A stretch of DNA of 64,000 nucleotides from IMG/VR virus record IMGVR_UViG_3300030419_004788, positions 10,642 through 74,641 of that record, one strand, 5' to 3'. Under the pieces are notes generated by a model. That model ran no database searches. It was not told the DNA's origin and saw nothing but the letters and a program-made list of their open reading frames with translations. The position numbers and the translations under genes are program-made. Each line of letters begins with the position of its first letter. Position 1 is the first letter of the stretch. Source of the DNA: a virus. Shown one piece after another: positions 1 through 8,464 of this stretch.

Positions 1-824
1 TCTCTAATCTCTGCCAATCTTTCAGGAATGAATTCATATTTTGCATCATCCCCTCCAACCATTTTGACCAAATCAAATATGTTATAAGAATTTCCAGTAC
101 CTATATTAAATATTTCTCCAAACGCATCTGGATTTTCTGTGGTCGCTGCCTTAATATTTGCATCTACAACATCTCCGACATAAGTAAAATCTCTAGTTTG
201 TTTTCCATCACCAACAATGGTCATTGGCAGTCCTTCTTCATGTTGTTTTTGAAACAATCCAATTACTGGAGCATACTGTCCTTTGGTTGGTTGTCGTTCA
301 CCATACACATTAAAGTAACGAAATGTAATTGTTTCCAATCCGTACATATCATAGAACATTTTACATAGGTCTTCTCCTGTGCATTTTGTAATAGAGTATG
401 CATTTAAACAATCTTTTGTCATGTCTTCGGTAACAGGTGGTTTGTTTTTTAAACCATATGCGGCAGAAGTTGAAGAATATACTACTCTTTTTACTCCATT
501 CTCTCTGGCTGCCTGAAGTATGTTGCATGTTCCTAATACATTAGTTCTTGTGGTTAGTGAGGGATTCTTTATTGCAGGTTGAATTCTTGCTTCTGCGGCT
601 AAATGAAATATTACATCTATGTCCTTTGTCAGAATTTCCATTGCCCAATCTTCAGAAGTTCCTATATCCCACTTAAAATTTTCAGTAGAATCGTTCCAAT
701 AAAAATGTTCATGGGCATCTGTGGATTCGTTGTCTACCACACGAACTTCATGACCATCATTCAACAATCTATCTACAAGATTTGAACCTATAAATCCTGC
801 TCCACCTGTAACTAGTGCTTTCAA
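1..824 (-). CDS. NAD-dependent sugar-nucleotide epimerase (UDP-glucose 4-epimerase-like), 3' end outside window
   Basis: About 274 residues are visible and the reading frame stays open to the window edge, so the C-terminus is missing. It is a short-chain dehydrogenase of the extended type: a GGAGFIG nucleotide-binding loop lies at residues 6-12, followed by an HLAAEA segment, a serine-rich SSTSAAYG strand and a YSITK catalytic Tyr-x-x-x-Lys. The family interconverts UDP- or GDP-hexoses, typically at C4. The start is inferred to be TTG at 822-824: a GGAGG ribosome-binding site sits 7 nt upstream, and the TTG overlaps the stop of gmd as TTGA. It is the last visible gene of the sugar island. The family assignment is firm; the substrate (UDP-Glc, UDP-GlcNAc or another) cannot be read from the sequence. 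Confidence 0.88.
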   Translation of the reverse strand, partial: MKALVTGGAGFIGSNLVDRLLNDGHEVRVVDNESTDAHEHFYWNDSTENFKWDIGTSEDWAMEILTKDIDVIFHLAAEARIQPAIKNPSLTTRTNVLGTCNILQAARENGVKRVVYSSTSAAYGLKNKPPVTEDMTKDCLNAYSITKCTGEDLCKMFYDMYGLETITFRYFNVYGERQPTKGQYAPVIGLFQKQHEEGLPMTIVGDGKQTRDFTYVGDVVDANIKAATTENPDAFGEIFNIGTGNSYNIFDLVKMVGGDDAKYEFIPERLAEIR

Positions 825-1798
825 GAAAGTTCCTCCATCCAATAATCTACCATTTCGTGCATCATTTCTTTAAATGTATATGTTGGTTTCCAACCAAGAA
901 TTTCTTTTGTCTTACTACAATCTCCCTTGAGATATTTTAATTCTTCTGGTCGCATATATTTTGGGTTTTGTACAACATAATCTTTATAATCCATATCCAA
1001 ATAATTAAATACAACCTCACATAAGTCACGAACCGAATGTGTTTCTCCTGTAGAAACAACAAAATCATCTGGAGTTTCGTGATTAATAATTTGAATCATT
1101 GCTCTAGTATAATCTTTTGCGTGTCCCCAATCTCGATAAGAATCCATATTACCAAGTTCCAATTTGTCCACTAATCCTAATTTAATTTGAACTGCTGTCT
1201 TGACAACTTTATTGGTCACAAAATTTGAACCTCTGCGAGGCGATTCATGGTTAAAAAGAATTCCATTACACGCATGTAGTTTGTATGCATTTCTGTAGTG
1301 TCGAACAAGAGTATATGCCAATAATTTTGAACATCCATATGGACTCACTGGATTCATCGGTGTTGTTTCTCTTTGAAATTTATCTTCATCGAAACTGTTT
1401 CCAAACATTTCAGATGAACTTGCTTGATAGAATTTTGCTTCGGGAGCAAACTCTCTGTAAACCTCAAGTAAGTTTAATACACCAAGACCATTTGCTTGAA
1501 TGGTGTAAGAAGGCACATCAAAACTAATCCGTACATGACTCATGGCGCCCAAGTTGAAAATATGAGTTGGGTTGATGGATGTCACTAAACGAGTTAATGA
1601 TGGAACATCTGTTAAATCCCCATAATAATTATTAACTTGGTCTTCTATGTGTTCTAGTCTTGACTCTTGGTGTTCTGCTGTTGATTGTCTTCTTACAATT
1701 CCATGAACCTCATATCCTTGTTCTAGAAGATGTTCAGAAAGATAACTTCCATCCTGACCAGAGATTCCTGTAATTAATGCAACTTTTCTATCACTCAT
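821..1798 (-). CDS. gmd: GDP-mannose 4,6-dehydratase
   Basis: The 325-residue protein catalyses GDP-mannose to GDP-4-keto-6-deoxymannose, the first committed step to GDP-fucose, GDP-rhamnose, GDP-perosamine or GDP-colitose. It has the family's GISGQDG loop at residues 11-17, an SSSEMFG strand around 127-133 carrying catalytic Ser and Glu, and the YGCSK catalytic Tyr154/Lys158. The PRRG segment typical of Gmd follows. It is slightly shorter than cellular enzymes (about 340-370). It overlaps fcl by an ATGA junction upstream and the epimerase by TTGA downstream, so translation is probably coupled. The adjacent fcl makes GDP-L-fucose the likely product, which suits the three GT10-like transferases in the same island. 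Confidence 0.95.
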   Translation of the reverse strand: MSDRKVALITGISGQDGSYLSEHLLEQGYEVHGIVRRQSTAEHQESRLEHIEDQVNNYYGDLTDVPSLTRLVTSINPTHIFNLGAMSHVRISFDVPSYTIQANGLGVLNLLEVYREFAPEAKFYQASSSEMFGNSFDEDKFQRETTPMNPVSPYGCSKLLAYTLVRHYRNAYKLHACNGILFNHESPRRGSNFVTNKVVKTAVQIKLGLVDKLELGNMDSYRDWGHAKDYTRAMIQIINHETPDDFVVSTGETHSVRDLCEVVFNYLDMDYKDYVVQNPKYMRPEELKYLKGDCSKTKEILGWKPTYTFKEMMHEMVDYWMEELS

Positions 1799-2697
1799 TT
1801 TCTAGCATCCTTATAATTTTCACAAAACCAATCTATAGTTTCTTGTAATCCATGTTGTATAGGCACAAATTCATAATCTGGAATAAGTTTTTTCAATAAA
1901 CTGTTATCTGAAGGTTTTCTTATTTGTCCTTCTCTTTCACCATTATATATAATGCTTCCTTCAAACCCTGTTCTCCATGCAATTTCTTGTGCAACCGTTG
2001 CGATACAAATTTCTTCATCTGGGGATATAACAAAAGGTTCTGGTTCATTATAATTTTCAAGAATCCATTTTACAATGTTTGCAACATCCTTTGAGTATAT
2101 AAATTCTCTGTATGCTTTACCACCACCCCAAATTTCAAATTGTGTATTGTTTTGTTTTGCTAAATAACATTTATGGATAAGACAAGGAATAACATGACCA
2201 TCATCGAGATTAAAATTATCGTTTGGTCCGTAGATGTTGCAGGGAATTACGGTGACAAAGTTGCACCCATACTGTTCCCTGTATGCTCTGCTTTGGACTT
2301 CTAACATCCGTTTTGCATAAGCATATGCATAGTTGGTTGAGTGGGGTTCTCCCTTATGAATTTGGTCTGGATGTAATGGATAAGTAACATCATCAGGAAA
2401 TACACATGTGGACATAAAAGAAACAACCTTCTTAATTCCTGTAATTCTGGCTGCCTCTAGAACATTACTGTTAATGATAATATTATCATAAAAGAATTCG
2501 CCGGGTTTGGTAGTATTTGCTTTGATTCCACCAACCTTTCCCGCACAATGAATAATGGAATCGATTTTATTCTGTGTAATATATCTTACAATGTTATCTA
2601 TATCCATAAGATTTAATGATTTTCTGGTAGGTTTGAATTCCGATTCGATAGCAGAACCTACTAATCCCTCACCGCCTGTTACTAATACTCTACTCAT
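1795..2697 (-). CDS. fcl: GDP-L-fucose synthase (GDP-4-keto-6-deoxymannose 3,5-epimerase/4-reductase)
   Basis: Converts the Gmd product to GDP-L-fucose with NADPH. The protein is 300 residues from the start chosen here. Visible motifs are the GGEGLVG loop at 8-14, the STCVFP segment at 96-101 with the active-site Ser and Cys of the family, the Tyr125-x-x-x-Lys129 pair, and an IYGPNDNF segment typical of Fcl/WcaG. An in-frame ATG 14 codons upstream would add residues that do not match the family. ATG 2695-2697 gives an MSRVLVTGG opening directly at the Rossmann strand and has an AAGG element upstream. It overlaps the preceding aminotransferase gene by 8 nt and gmd by 4 nt. Confidence 0.94.
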   Translation of the reverse strand: MSRVLVTGGEGLVGSAIESEFKPTRKSLNLMDIDNIVRYITQNKIDSIIHCAGKVGGIKANTTKPGEFFYDNIIINSNVLEAARITGIKKVVSFMSTCVFPDDVTYPLHPDQIHKGEPHSTNYAYAYAKRMLEVQSRAYREQYGCNFVTVIPCNIYGPNDNFNLDDGHVIPCLIHKCYLAKQNNTQFEIWGGGKAYREFIYSKDVANIVKWILENYNEPEPFVISPDEEICIATVAQEIAWRTGFEGSIIYNGEREGQIRKPSDNSLLKKLIPDYEFVPIQHGLQETIDWFCENYKDARK

Positions 2698-3394
2698 TTT
2701 TAAATACCTTCTTTTTTGATAAATCTGAATAATGTTCATATGGATTTTCTACAGAAGGTTTATTTATCTTCTGTGAATCCTCGAATAACAATAATCCTCT
2801 AGCCGCATCTTCTGGCGTCATATAAAAATGCCAACCGAGAATCTCAAAGTCATCATCTTCATATGGAGTATTTACTTCTCTGCCATCGTATGATGCTTTC
2901 TTCAACCACCTATAAGCATTCTCATCGTCTGTGAGAATCATTCCTCCCCTTCCAATTGGGATTGTTTTTTTAATTTGAAATGACAATACTTCAAATCCTT
3001 CTTGATACATACCTTCTGTGAATTGAATTGCACAGTCCCATATGGGATAGGGTTTTAATTGATATTTGTTGAACCATTTTATATCTTCAAACTCCAACTT
3101 ACATCCAGCGTGTAGAATTTGCATCGGCACCGATGCATAAGTTCTTGCAGGAATCGTTATTGTACCACAGGCTTCTAGATATTTCAAGCATAAAAACAAA
3201 CCATGAGTGCAACAATCTACAGATACTGCATATTTACTTCCTGCGAAATTAGCGATTGTCTTTTCAAATAAATCTACTGCATCTCTTGGGTCTTGAATTG
3301 GATATCCTTTTTCTCTTAAAACATCAAGTTCTGGTCTTTGATGTTTTTTAGGAATCTGTCCAAGTGGCCATGGGTTGTAATTTTTAGTTGTCAC
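2690..3394 (-). CDS. Short DegT/DnrJ/EryC1/StrS-type sugar aminotransferase
   Basis: The 234-residue protein resembles PLP-dependent sugar aminotransferases of the DegT family, which transfer an amino group to a keto-sugar nucleotide. It has the aspartate expected to contact the PLP ring nitrogen (Asp120 in WDCAIQF) and an SFQIKK...GRGG segment at 138-151 whose second lysine (Lys143) fits the Schiff-base lysine. It is far shorter than the usual 360-400 residues: most of the C-terminal small domain is missing, although the frame is intact. The start is GTG at 3392-3394. With Gmd nearby, a perosamine-type 4-amination is conceivable but unproved. Activity is uncertain because of the truncation. 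Confidence 0.72.
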   Translation of the reverse strand: MTTKNYNPWPLGQIPKKHQRPELDVLREKGYPIQDPRDAVDLFEKTIANFAGSKYAVSVDCCTHGLFLCLKYLEACGTITIPARTYASVPMQILHAGCKLEFEDIKWFNKYQLKPYPIWDCAIQFTEGMYQEGFEVLSFQIKKTIPIGRGGMILTDDENAYRWLKKASYDGREVNTPYEDDDFEILGWHFYMTPEDAARGLLLFEDSQKINKPSVENPYEHYSDLSKKKVFKNE

Positions 3395-3914
3395 CCTTAA
3401 AAATTACTCCATATAACTCCAACAATTCTACATTATATGTTTTACAAGTATTCTTTACTCTTTCTTTTAATTGTAAATATAATTCTGTATCATTATTAAC
3501 ATCTGTATATAAATCTTCTGCATCAAGCATTATATGCTTCACACATCCTGTTTCAAAAATAGATGCGAGGTTTATTACGCCGTCCAATGTTTCAATTTTT
3601 GGCACAAAACTAACATGCTTTGGTAAAACACTAGAAATCATTTTAACTTCTGATGGTGTTTCAATATTTGATACTGCAAAATATTTAATATTTGGATATT
3701 TTGCCATCATCTCCAATGCATCTGGAACATGAAGTGTTGGAACTGGTGGTTTACTTCTTCCCTTTGGGTAATCTAAGAAAACATCAGAATTAATATTTAC
3801 AAATTTTTTAAGTTCTGTTTTGTCTTTAACATGAGCCATATTGATTCGTACAACAACATTGTCAACATTTTTAAATTCTTCTAAAGTTAATAAGTGGTTT
3901 GATAGTAATATCAT
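3384..3914 (-). CDS. Pyruvate-kinase/HpcH-aldolase-like TIM-barrel protein (putative)
   Basis: The 176-residue protein is not confidently recognised. The stretch VVRINMAHV, a central FAVSNIETPSEV, the strand FVPKIETLDGV and the later HIMLDAEDL recall the phosphoenolpyruvate-binding TIM-barrel superfamily (pyruvate kinase, HpcH/HpaI aldolase, citrate lyase beta). In those families a PKIE-type strand and following acidic residues bind a divalent metal and enolate. The protein covers only about half a barrel. It lies in the sugar cluster, joined by TAATG to the cupin gene upstream and overlapping the aminotransferase downstream, so a role in sugar precursor metabolism (for example aldol chemistry with pyruvate) is an inference only. 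Confidence 0.45.
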   Translation of the reverse strand: MILLSNHLLTLEEFKNVDNVVVRINMAHVKDKTELKKFVNINSDVFLDYPKGRSKPPVPTLHVPDALEMMAKYPNIKYFAVSNIETPSEVKMISSVLPKHVSFVPKIETLDGVINLASIFETGCVKHIMLDAEDLYTDVNNDTELYLQLKERVKNTCKTYNVELLELYGVIFKGDN

Positions 3915-4336
3915 TATTTAATCCTTTCTTCTGGAACAATTGATTTAACACGAAATGTATCGGATTCATAATCCATACCGCCTCGTACTCCTTCACCAAA
4001 AACAATAAATTGGTTTCCTTCTTCTCCTATTACAAGAGCATGAGCCTCCCAAGGTGGAGTACTAATTAAGTCACCTTCTCTTGCAACTACCATCTTTGCA
4101 TCACAGTTTGCACATTCTGCTGGCGAATACCAATATTCTAAAGAACCTTTTGTTATCAACATGTGTTGTGTGCTTTGTTTGTGGTAGTGATTTCCACGAA
4201 GCACATTTGGTTTAGAATCGATGATTGCAACATGGTGTATATTTTCGTTATAAAATACATCAGCGATTGAACCCCTAGCATCTGTATGAAGTTCTAGTGG
4301 TTCTTTAATATCTTTCCAAACATTTTTAATTTTCAT
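3914..4336 (-). CDS. Cupin-fold sugar isomerase/epimerase-like protein
   Basis: The 140-residue single-domain cupin has an RGNHYHKQSTQHMLITKG core that supplies two close histidines and a third downstream, followed by a GDLISTPPWEAHAL strand. This is the arrangement seen in WxcM/FdtA-like and RmlC-like proteins that isomerise or epimerise keto-deoxy sugar nucleotides. The cluster contains a C-methyltransferase directly downstream (ATGA overlap), and such pairs are common in deoxysugar pathways. An exact reaction (3,4-ketoisomerase or 3,5-epimerase) cannot be assigned. A CANC pair near residue 80 might bind metal. Confidence 0.65.
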   Translation of the reverse strand: MKIKNVWKDIKEPLELHTDARGSIADVFYNENIHHVAIIDSKPNVLRGNHYHKQSTQHMLITKGSLEYWYSPAECANCDAKMVVAREGDLISTPPWEAHALVIGEEGNQFIVFGEGVRGGMDYESDTFRVKSIVPEERIK

Positions 4337-5526
4337 TTAATTTCTCCTGGCAATGATATGAATTTAATGTTTTCATTTATTCTCTTTAAGTTTTCTTTTA
4401 TTATATCTGATATGTTCCAAGATAAAATTAATGCATAAACATCTTCATACTCGGAAAATATTTCGTCACCAACAATTGGTATTCTAGTAAGTGGGGTATA
4501 TTTTCCTTGCTTGTGTTCAGAACTATCTGTAATATAGTCCAATGTTTTATTGTCTAAATTATAGAAGTTTAAGAATGTGTTTGCTTTTGCGGCAGCCCCA
4601 ACTCCAATTATAGAATACCCATCGGATTTTATTTTGTAAATTTGTTTTAGTAGAATATTTCTTTGATTGTGTAGTGTGTTCATAAATGTTTTATATCTGT
4701 CTTCGTTAAACAAACCAAAAGAAGTTTCTTCTAAAATCATTTCAGAAACCTTTTCTGTAAGTTTGACTTCCCCTTCAACCTTTCTTGCAAAGACTCGCAA
4801 AGAACCACCATGATAATCTACAATATCTATATCAACTATTTCTAGACCTGCCTTCCTAAGCAATTCATAAGAATATTTTGCTGTAAAGTAAGTTACATGT
4901 TCGTGGTATATTTGGTCAAACTTACCATCCTTAATTGTATGATACCAATATGGCAATTCATATACAAATGTTCCACCAAAAACTAACAGATTAGAAATAC
5001 CATTAATAAAATCTAATGGGTCGTTTGAGTGGTTGAAAACATTATTTGCAATAATCAAATCAGCAGAACCAAAATCATCTTTTATTATTTTGCTTGCTTC
5101 ACTATTAAATAATCTAACATAAGTTTTGATTCCCCTCTTGTCTGCGAGGTCTGCCATATATTCCGATGGGTCTACACCAACCACATTAAATCCCAAATCC
5201 TTCATCTCTTTTGCTAAGAATCCGTCATTAGAACCAATCTCAACCACTCTAGAATCTTTTTGTAAATTTACTTTTTCACTTACTGTCTTTGCATAATCTA
5301 TCCAATGTGATTTGGAGAAATTAGAATTTGAAGAAGTATAAGAATAATCATATAGATTATATCTATCGTCTGCTTTTGTGTCGATTCCTAATTTAATTTC
5401 GCCAAAGTCTTTGTTTAAAAAACATTCCAATGGATATACTGGTTCTGATAAAGAAAGTTGTTCAGAACTAATAAATGTGTCTGCAAAGGGATGCATCCCC
5501 AATTCTATTATTTTCACCTCACTCAT
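4333..5526 (-). CDS. SAM-dependent sugar C-methyltransferase (TylCIII/NovU-like)
   Basis: The 397-residue protein has three recognisable parts: a short N-terminal segment corresponding to the zinc-binding domain of this family (but lacking the first CxxC), a central Rossmann SAM domain with VVEIGSNDGFLA and VGVDPS, and a C-terminal domain with the hallmark IIGVGAAAKANTFLN. Members methylate keto-deoxysugar nucleotides at C3. ATG 5524-5526 is preferred over a TTG two codons upstream: it overlaps the previous stop as TAATG and has AAAGG about 9 nt upstream. The reduced zinc site is odd and could mean metal binding has been lost. Confidence 0.85.
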   Translation of the reverse strand: MSEVKIIELGMHPFADTFISSEQLSLSEPVYPLECFLNKDFGEIKLGIDTKADDRYNLYDYSYTSSNSNFSKSHWIDYAKTVSEKVNLQKDSRVVEIGSNDGFLAKEMKDLGFNVVGVDPSEYMADLADKRGIKTYVRLFNSEASKIIKDDFGSADLIIANNVFNHSNDPLDFINGISNLLVFGGTFVYELPYWYHTIKDGKFDQIYHEHVTYFTAKYSYELLRKAGLEIVDIDIVDYHGGSLRVFARKVEGEVKLTEKVSEMILEETSFGLFNEDRYKTFMNTLHNQRNILLKQIYKIKSDGYSIIGVGAAAKANTFLNFYNLDNKTLDYITDSSEHKQGKYTPLTRIPIVGDEIFSEYEDVYALILSWNISDIIKENLKRINENIKFISLPGEIK

Positions 5527-6266
5527 TACCAAGTACCTTTCTTTCTTTTATCAAATTTAATCGGTTCATCTAATTTAGAAGATGAATATGGGTTGATAAA
5601 AAGAAAATCTTCACAATCTGTAGAATATGTTCCAACATGACAATTAACGAAAATTGATTCCTTTGGTACACCTTCTGTATTATTTATATCACAACAATCC
5701 CATACTGTAAACTTCTCAGATAAGTTTAATTTCTTCTGGTTTCCAGAAAATCCTCCAATATATCTAACTTCATCATTGTCAGTAATAATATAATCGTCTG
5801 AATTAATCAAGCATTTTTTAAGTTGAAAAGTTAATACTTCATTGGGTGTTGGTTCATTGTGTAGGATGTGGTTGGTGCCTCCTATTCTATAATCATACCT
5901 ATGATGAAGAAGTTCCCCCCAACCATAATTATTAAATGTTATTTTATTTAATGATGTTACATTATCCAAAAAATTAGTATATGCAACAATACAACCTACT
6001 ACAACTATACTAGAATTTGGCGAAAAACCACAAATCAAATGAGGTGCTTTACAGCCCAACATCCAAAGTGTTCCTTGTCCAGAATCATTATATTCTATTA
6101 GAGTTTGATGTCCATCTACAATTACGGCATTTATAGAAACTTTCAAAGACTCGCCTATAACTTTAAATATAGACTCTTTTGGATTCTTTGCACGAAGGAT
6201 ATTTCCTGTTCCAATATAATCAAAATCTTCTTTAATAAGAATTGGATTGTCAATCATTTCAAACAT
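5526..6266 (-). CDS. Hypothetical protein of the sugar island
   Basis: The 246-residue protein belongs to no family I recognise. It has no signal peptide or clear membrane helix. The N-terminal half contains short beta-type hydrophobic strands (INAVIVDG, SIVVVGCIVAY) and the C-terminal half several cysteines and aromatic residues (WDCCD, FVNCHVG). It sits between two genes likely to act on sugars, with an 8-nt overlap to the cupin gene upstream and a TAATG overlap to the methyltransferase. A carbohydrate-related enzyme is plausible from context only. The start is ATG with AAGGA 8 nt upstream. Confidence 0.6.
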   Translation of the reverse strand: MFEMIDNPILIKEDFDYIGTGNILRAKNPKESIFKVIGESLKVSINAVIVDGHQTLIEYNDSGQGTLWMLGCKAPHLICGFSPNSSIVVVGCIVAYTNFLDNVTSLNKITFNNYGWGELLHHRYDYRIGGTNHILHNEPTPNEVLTFQLKKCLINSDDYIITDNDEVRYIGGFSGNQKKLNLSEKFTVWDCCDINNTEGVPKESIFVNCHVGTYSTDCEDFLFINPYSSSKLDEPIKFDKRKKGTW

Positions 6267-6672
6267 CTAAATTTTCCTTATCTGCTTCTATACCACAGTA
6301 AGGTCCAGTTTTAAATTCATAAAAAATTGTATCTTCTTCTAAAACTTCCAACGAATGTCCACCCCTGTATAATACTATACAATCTCCATCTTTAATTTCA
6401 GTTTCAAATATAACGGAATCGTCTAAATCATAAAATACACTCTTTACTCTCCCTTTAAGGACCACCCATGCTTCTTGTGTGATGTCTGTGTGTCTGTCAA
6501 GTGGTATATGTTTGTGTGCATCAACTTTTGTATTCTTTTTTAAGTATCTACCAGACACCTGCAAATATTCTTCTGTTGGACTTATATCTGTTCTATATTC
6601 TGATAAATCTTCATATCTCAATAATGAAAACAATAACTTATCTGGCTCTATTTCTGAATACACCTTTTGCAT
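6259..6672 (-). CDS. Small cupin-like protein
   Basis: The 137-residue protein has a cupin-like pattern: VDAHKHIPLDRHTDITQEAWVVLKG provides histidines and a glutamate followed by the turn glycine, then GDCIVLYRGGHSLEVLEED gives the second cupin motif with His. WbuC- and dTDP-sugar-isomerase-like small cupins look similar. It overlaps the GT10-like gene by TAATG and the unknown protein by 8 nt. It probably modifies or binds a sugar nucleotide, but the reaction is unknown. Confidence 0.55.
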   Translation of the reverse strand: MQKVYSEIEPDKLLFSLLRYEDLSEYRTDISPTEEYLQVSGRYLKKNTKVDAHKHIPLDRHTDITQEAWVVLKGRVKSVFYDLDDSVIFETEIKDGDCIVLYRGGHSLEVLEEDTIFYEFKTGPYCGIEADKENLDV

Positions 6673-7514
6673 TATTCATTTTCCTCAAAATGATTTCTTA
6701 TAGCATTGGCAATATCTACATGTTGTGAAATACTATAATCTCTCATAGCAACTTGAAAGTTATGCTCTACTGCTTCTTTCATTTCTTCATATAGTTCAGG
6801 ACTTACTCTGTCTAAAATATCTGCCAATTCTTCTATTGTATTAAACCTAAGAATCCCATCTTCTCTGAAACCGAAGTCAGATATGTTTGGACAACCAAAA
6901 TAAATAGGAACTGTTCTAGTCCAAAAACAACCAAGTGGTTTTTCCTGCCAATGGTTTTTCTGTATATGATTTTCGGTTGCAATAGAAAACATTGCATCAA
7001 ATATAATTGTTTTATTATAATCGTCTAGAACCTCTGGTGGATAAGTTTGAGGTAGCAATTCTATATTTGGATATGGTGTCCTTCTTCCAGAATAAACTTT
7101 ATGAGGAACACTATGATTTAACAACAACTCTGTTGCAGGTTTTCTAATCCAGAAGCCATGTCTAGATTCTGACCAATTAGAAACCAAATATGAAACGCAA
7201 AATTTCTTTTCATTAAATTCTGGTTTATAACTTGGGTCCATATATGGGTCATGTCTTACATGGTGGAAAAAAGAATTGGGTATTCTTTCTAAAATTTCTT
7301 CATTGTATGTTGTCATTATTGCATCGTATCTGGGAGCATTCTTTACTAATTCATCCAGAGGAGTACATGCCCAAGGCGGTTCACTATCGATGTAGACATA
7401 CTTTACTCCCTCTTGTCTTTGAAATGAACTAATGTCACGAGTATCAACATGACATTCAAAAGGAAGTTCAAGTTTTAAGTTTTGCCATGGTCCATAGCAT
7501 TTAGCGAGGGGCAT
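6672..7514 (-). CDS. Fucosyltransferase-like glycosyltransferase (GT10 family)
   Basis: The 280-residue protein has the GT10 donor-binding region in its C-terminal half: FSIATENHIQKNHWQEKPLG followed by RTVPIYFGCPN, matching the family pattern of a Glu-Asn, a downstream Glu-Lys and a VPxxxG loop. GT10 enzymes transfer L-fucose from GDP-fucose, usually alpha-1,3 or 1,4. Gmd and Fcl in the same island provide the donor. The N-terminal acceptor half is not recognisable. The gene overlaps the sulfotransferase gene by 14 nt. Family confidence is good; linkage and acceptor are unknown. Confidence 0.8.
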   Translation of the reverse strand: MPLAKCYGPWQNLKLELPFECHVDTRDISSFQRQEGVKYVYIDSEPPWACTPLDELVKNAPRYDAIMTTYNEEILERIPNSFFHHVRHDPYMDPSYKPEFNEKKFCVSYLVSNWSESRHGFWIRKPATELLLNHSVPHKVYSGRRTPYPNIELLPQTYPPEVLDDYNKTIIFDAMFSIATENHIQKNHWQEKPLGCFWTRTVPIYFGCPNISDFGFREDGILRFNTIEELADILDRVSPELYEEMKEAVEHNFQVAMRDYSISQHVDIANAIRNHFEENE

Positions 7515-8157
7515 AATTCATTTTCCTAAAATATAAAGAATCTTTTATATTATAATTAAAATTTGTCAAGTCATTATAGTAAATACTGTCTACCGTTTTA
7601 CAAACAGAGTCTAACTGTTTTTCGGTTAAGTCGTGGTAGTTGTTAAGTCTGGCAGAAACACTAAACTTTACATCTTCAAATTCTTCCAGATTTAGGTCGG
7701 TTTGTATAGAATTAAAACAATCATCTTCCAACTTATAAACCTTATCATACTTGTCATTTGGTAAAGACATTTCCGAAATCGGCATAACATGGTCAAATTG
7801 CGGTGTCCACTCTTTGGTGTTATTTAATACATCAATATAATCTTCAAAGGTGTTCACACCAAAATGACTTGTATCAGATACAACATATTCATAATAATAA
7901 GAAATTATCCTATCATGTGGATTGCGAACAACTAAAAATTTAAAATGATTTGGATAATTGATTAAATCATGTACTGGTTTGACTATAGGCGCCATGTTCC
8001 TATGTAAAGGTGAATCATATACCTCTACCTTTTCTTTTGGTACAACAACCATACCATCCAAATATCTCTGTAGGTGATATTTTAGAGAACTGCTTCCTGC
8101 TCTTGGAATAAAATGGTAAACAAAATTTTTACTGGTTGAAACCAATAGTTGATTCAT
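7501..8157 (-). CDS. Carbohydrate sulfotransferase-like protein
   Basis: The 218-residue protein resembles the sulfotransferase-2 family, which moves sulfate from PAPS to a sugar hydroxyl. The 5'-phosphosulfate loop is FHFIPRAGSSS-like (HFIPRAGSSSLKYHL near the N-terminus) and the 3'-phosphate motif is VVRNPHDRIISYYYEY. ATG 8155-8157 is chosen over an ATG 24 codons further up because GAGG lies 6 nt upstream and the extra residues would be encoded inside the preceding gene. No PAPS synthesis gene is in the window, so PAPS would come from the host. Neighbouring GT10 and HAD genes suggest the target is the phage-made glycan. Confidence 0.78.
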   Translation of the reverse strand: MNQLLVSTSKNFVYHFIPRAGSSSLKYHLQRYLDGMVVVPKEKVEVYDSPLHRNMAPIVKPVHDLINYPNHFKFLVVRNPHDRIISYYYEYVVSDTSHFGVNTFEDYIDVLNNTKEWTPQFDHVMPISEMSLPNDKYDKVYKLEDDCFNSIQTDLNLEEFEDVKFSVSARLNNYHDLTEKQLDSVCKTVDSIYYNDLTNFNYNIKDSLYFRKMNYAPR

Positions 8158-8464
8158 TACAAACCTCAAAAAAAGTATTGGCGAGTTCCGCCTTATCATC
8201 AATATAAACATCAGCAAAGAACTTGACACCAGTTCTCAATTCGTGGTATTTGAGTTCCCAAGAATCTATTTGGTTCTTGGTGATATCATACCAATCCTTA
8301 CCTTTTGTCGCACCACTTCCCCTTGCGGTGTCAATCATAATATAATGTCCTTCATCATAAAGACGATTTACCATAAGAATGCGTTCTTTGAATGGTTCTG
8401 CGTTTTCATAATCTAAAGTCCTCTGCGTACAGAGTGTACCGTCTAGGTCAAAGCAATATCTCAT
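8129..8464 (-). CDS. HAD-superfamily phosphatase-like protein
   Basis: The 111-residue protein opens with FDLDGTL, the DxDGT nucleophile motif of HAD hydrolases, has a second motif IMIDTARG, and a late VYIDDKA acidic motif. The cap is minimal, as in small sugar-phosphate or capsule-associated HADs found next to SIS isomerases. It follows the GmhA-like gene with an ATGA overlap, so it may dephosphorylate the product of that enzyme. The exact substrate is unknown. Confidence 0.8.
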   Translation of the reverse strand: MRYCFDLDGTLCTQRTLDYENAEPFKERILMVNRLYDEGHYIMIDTARGSGATKGKDWYDITKNQIDSWELKYHELRTGVKFFADVYIDDKAELANTFFEVCNESTIGFNQ

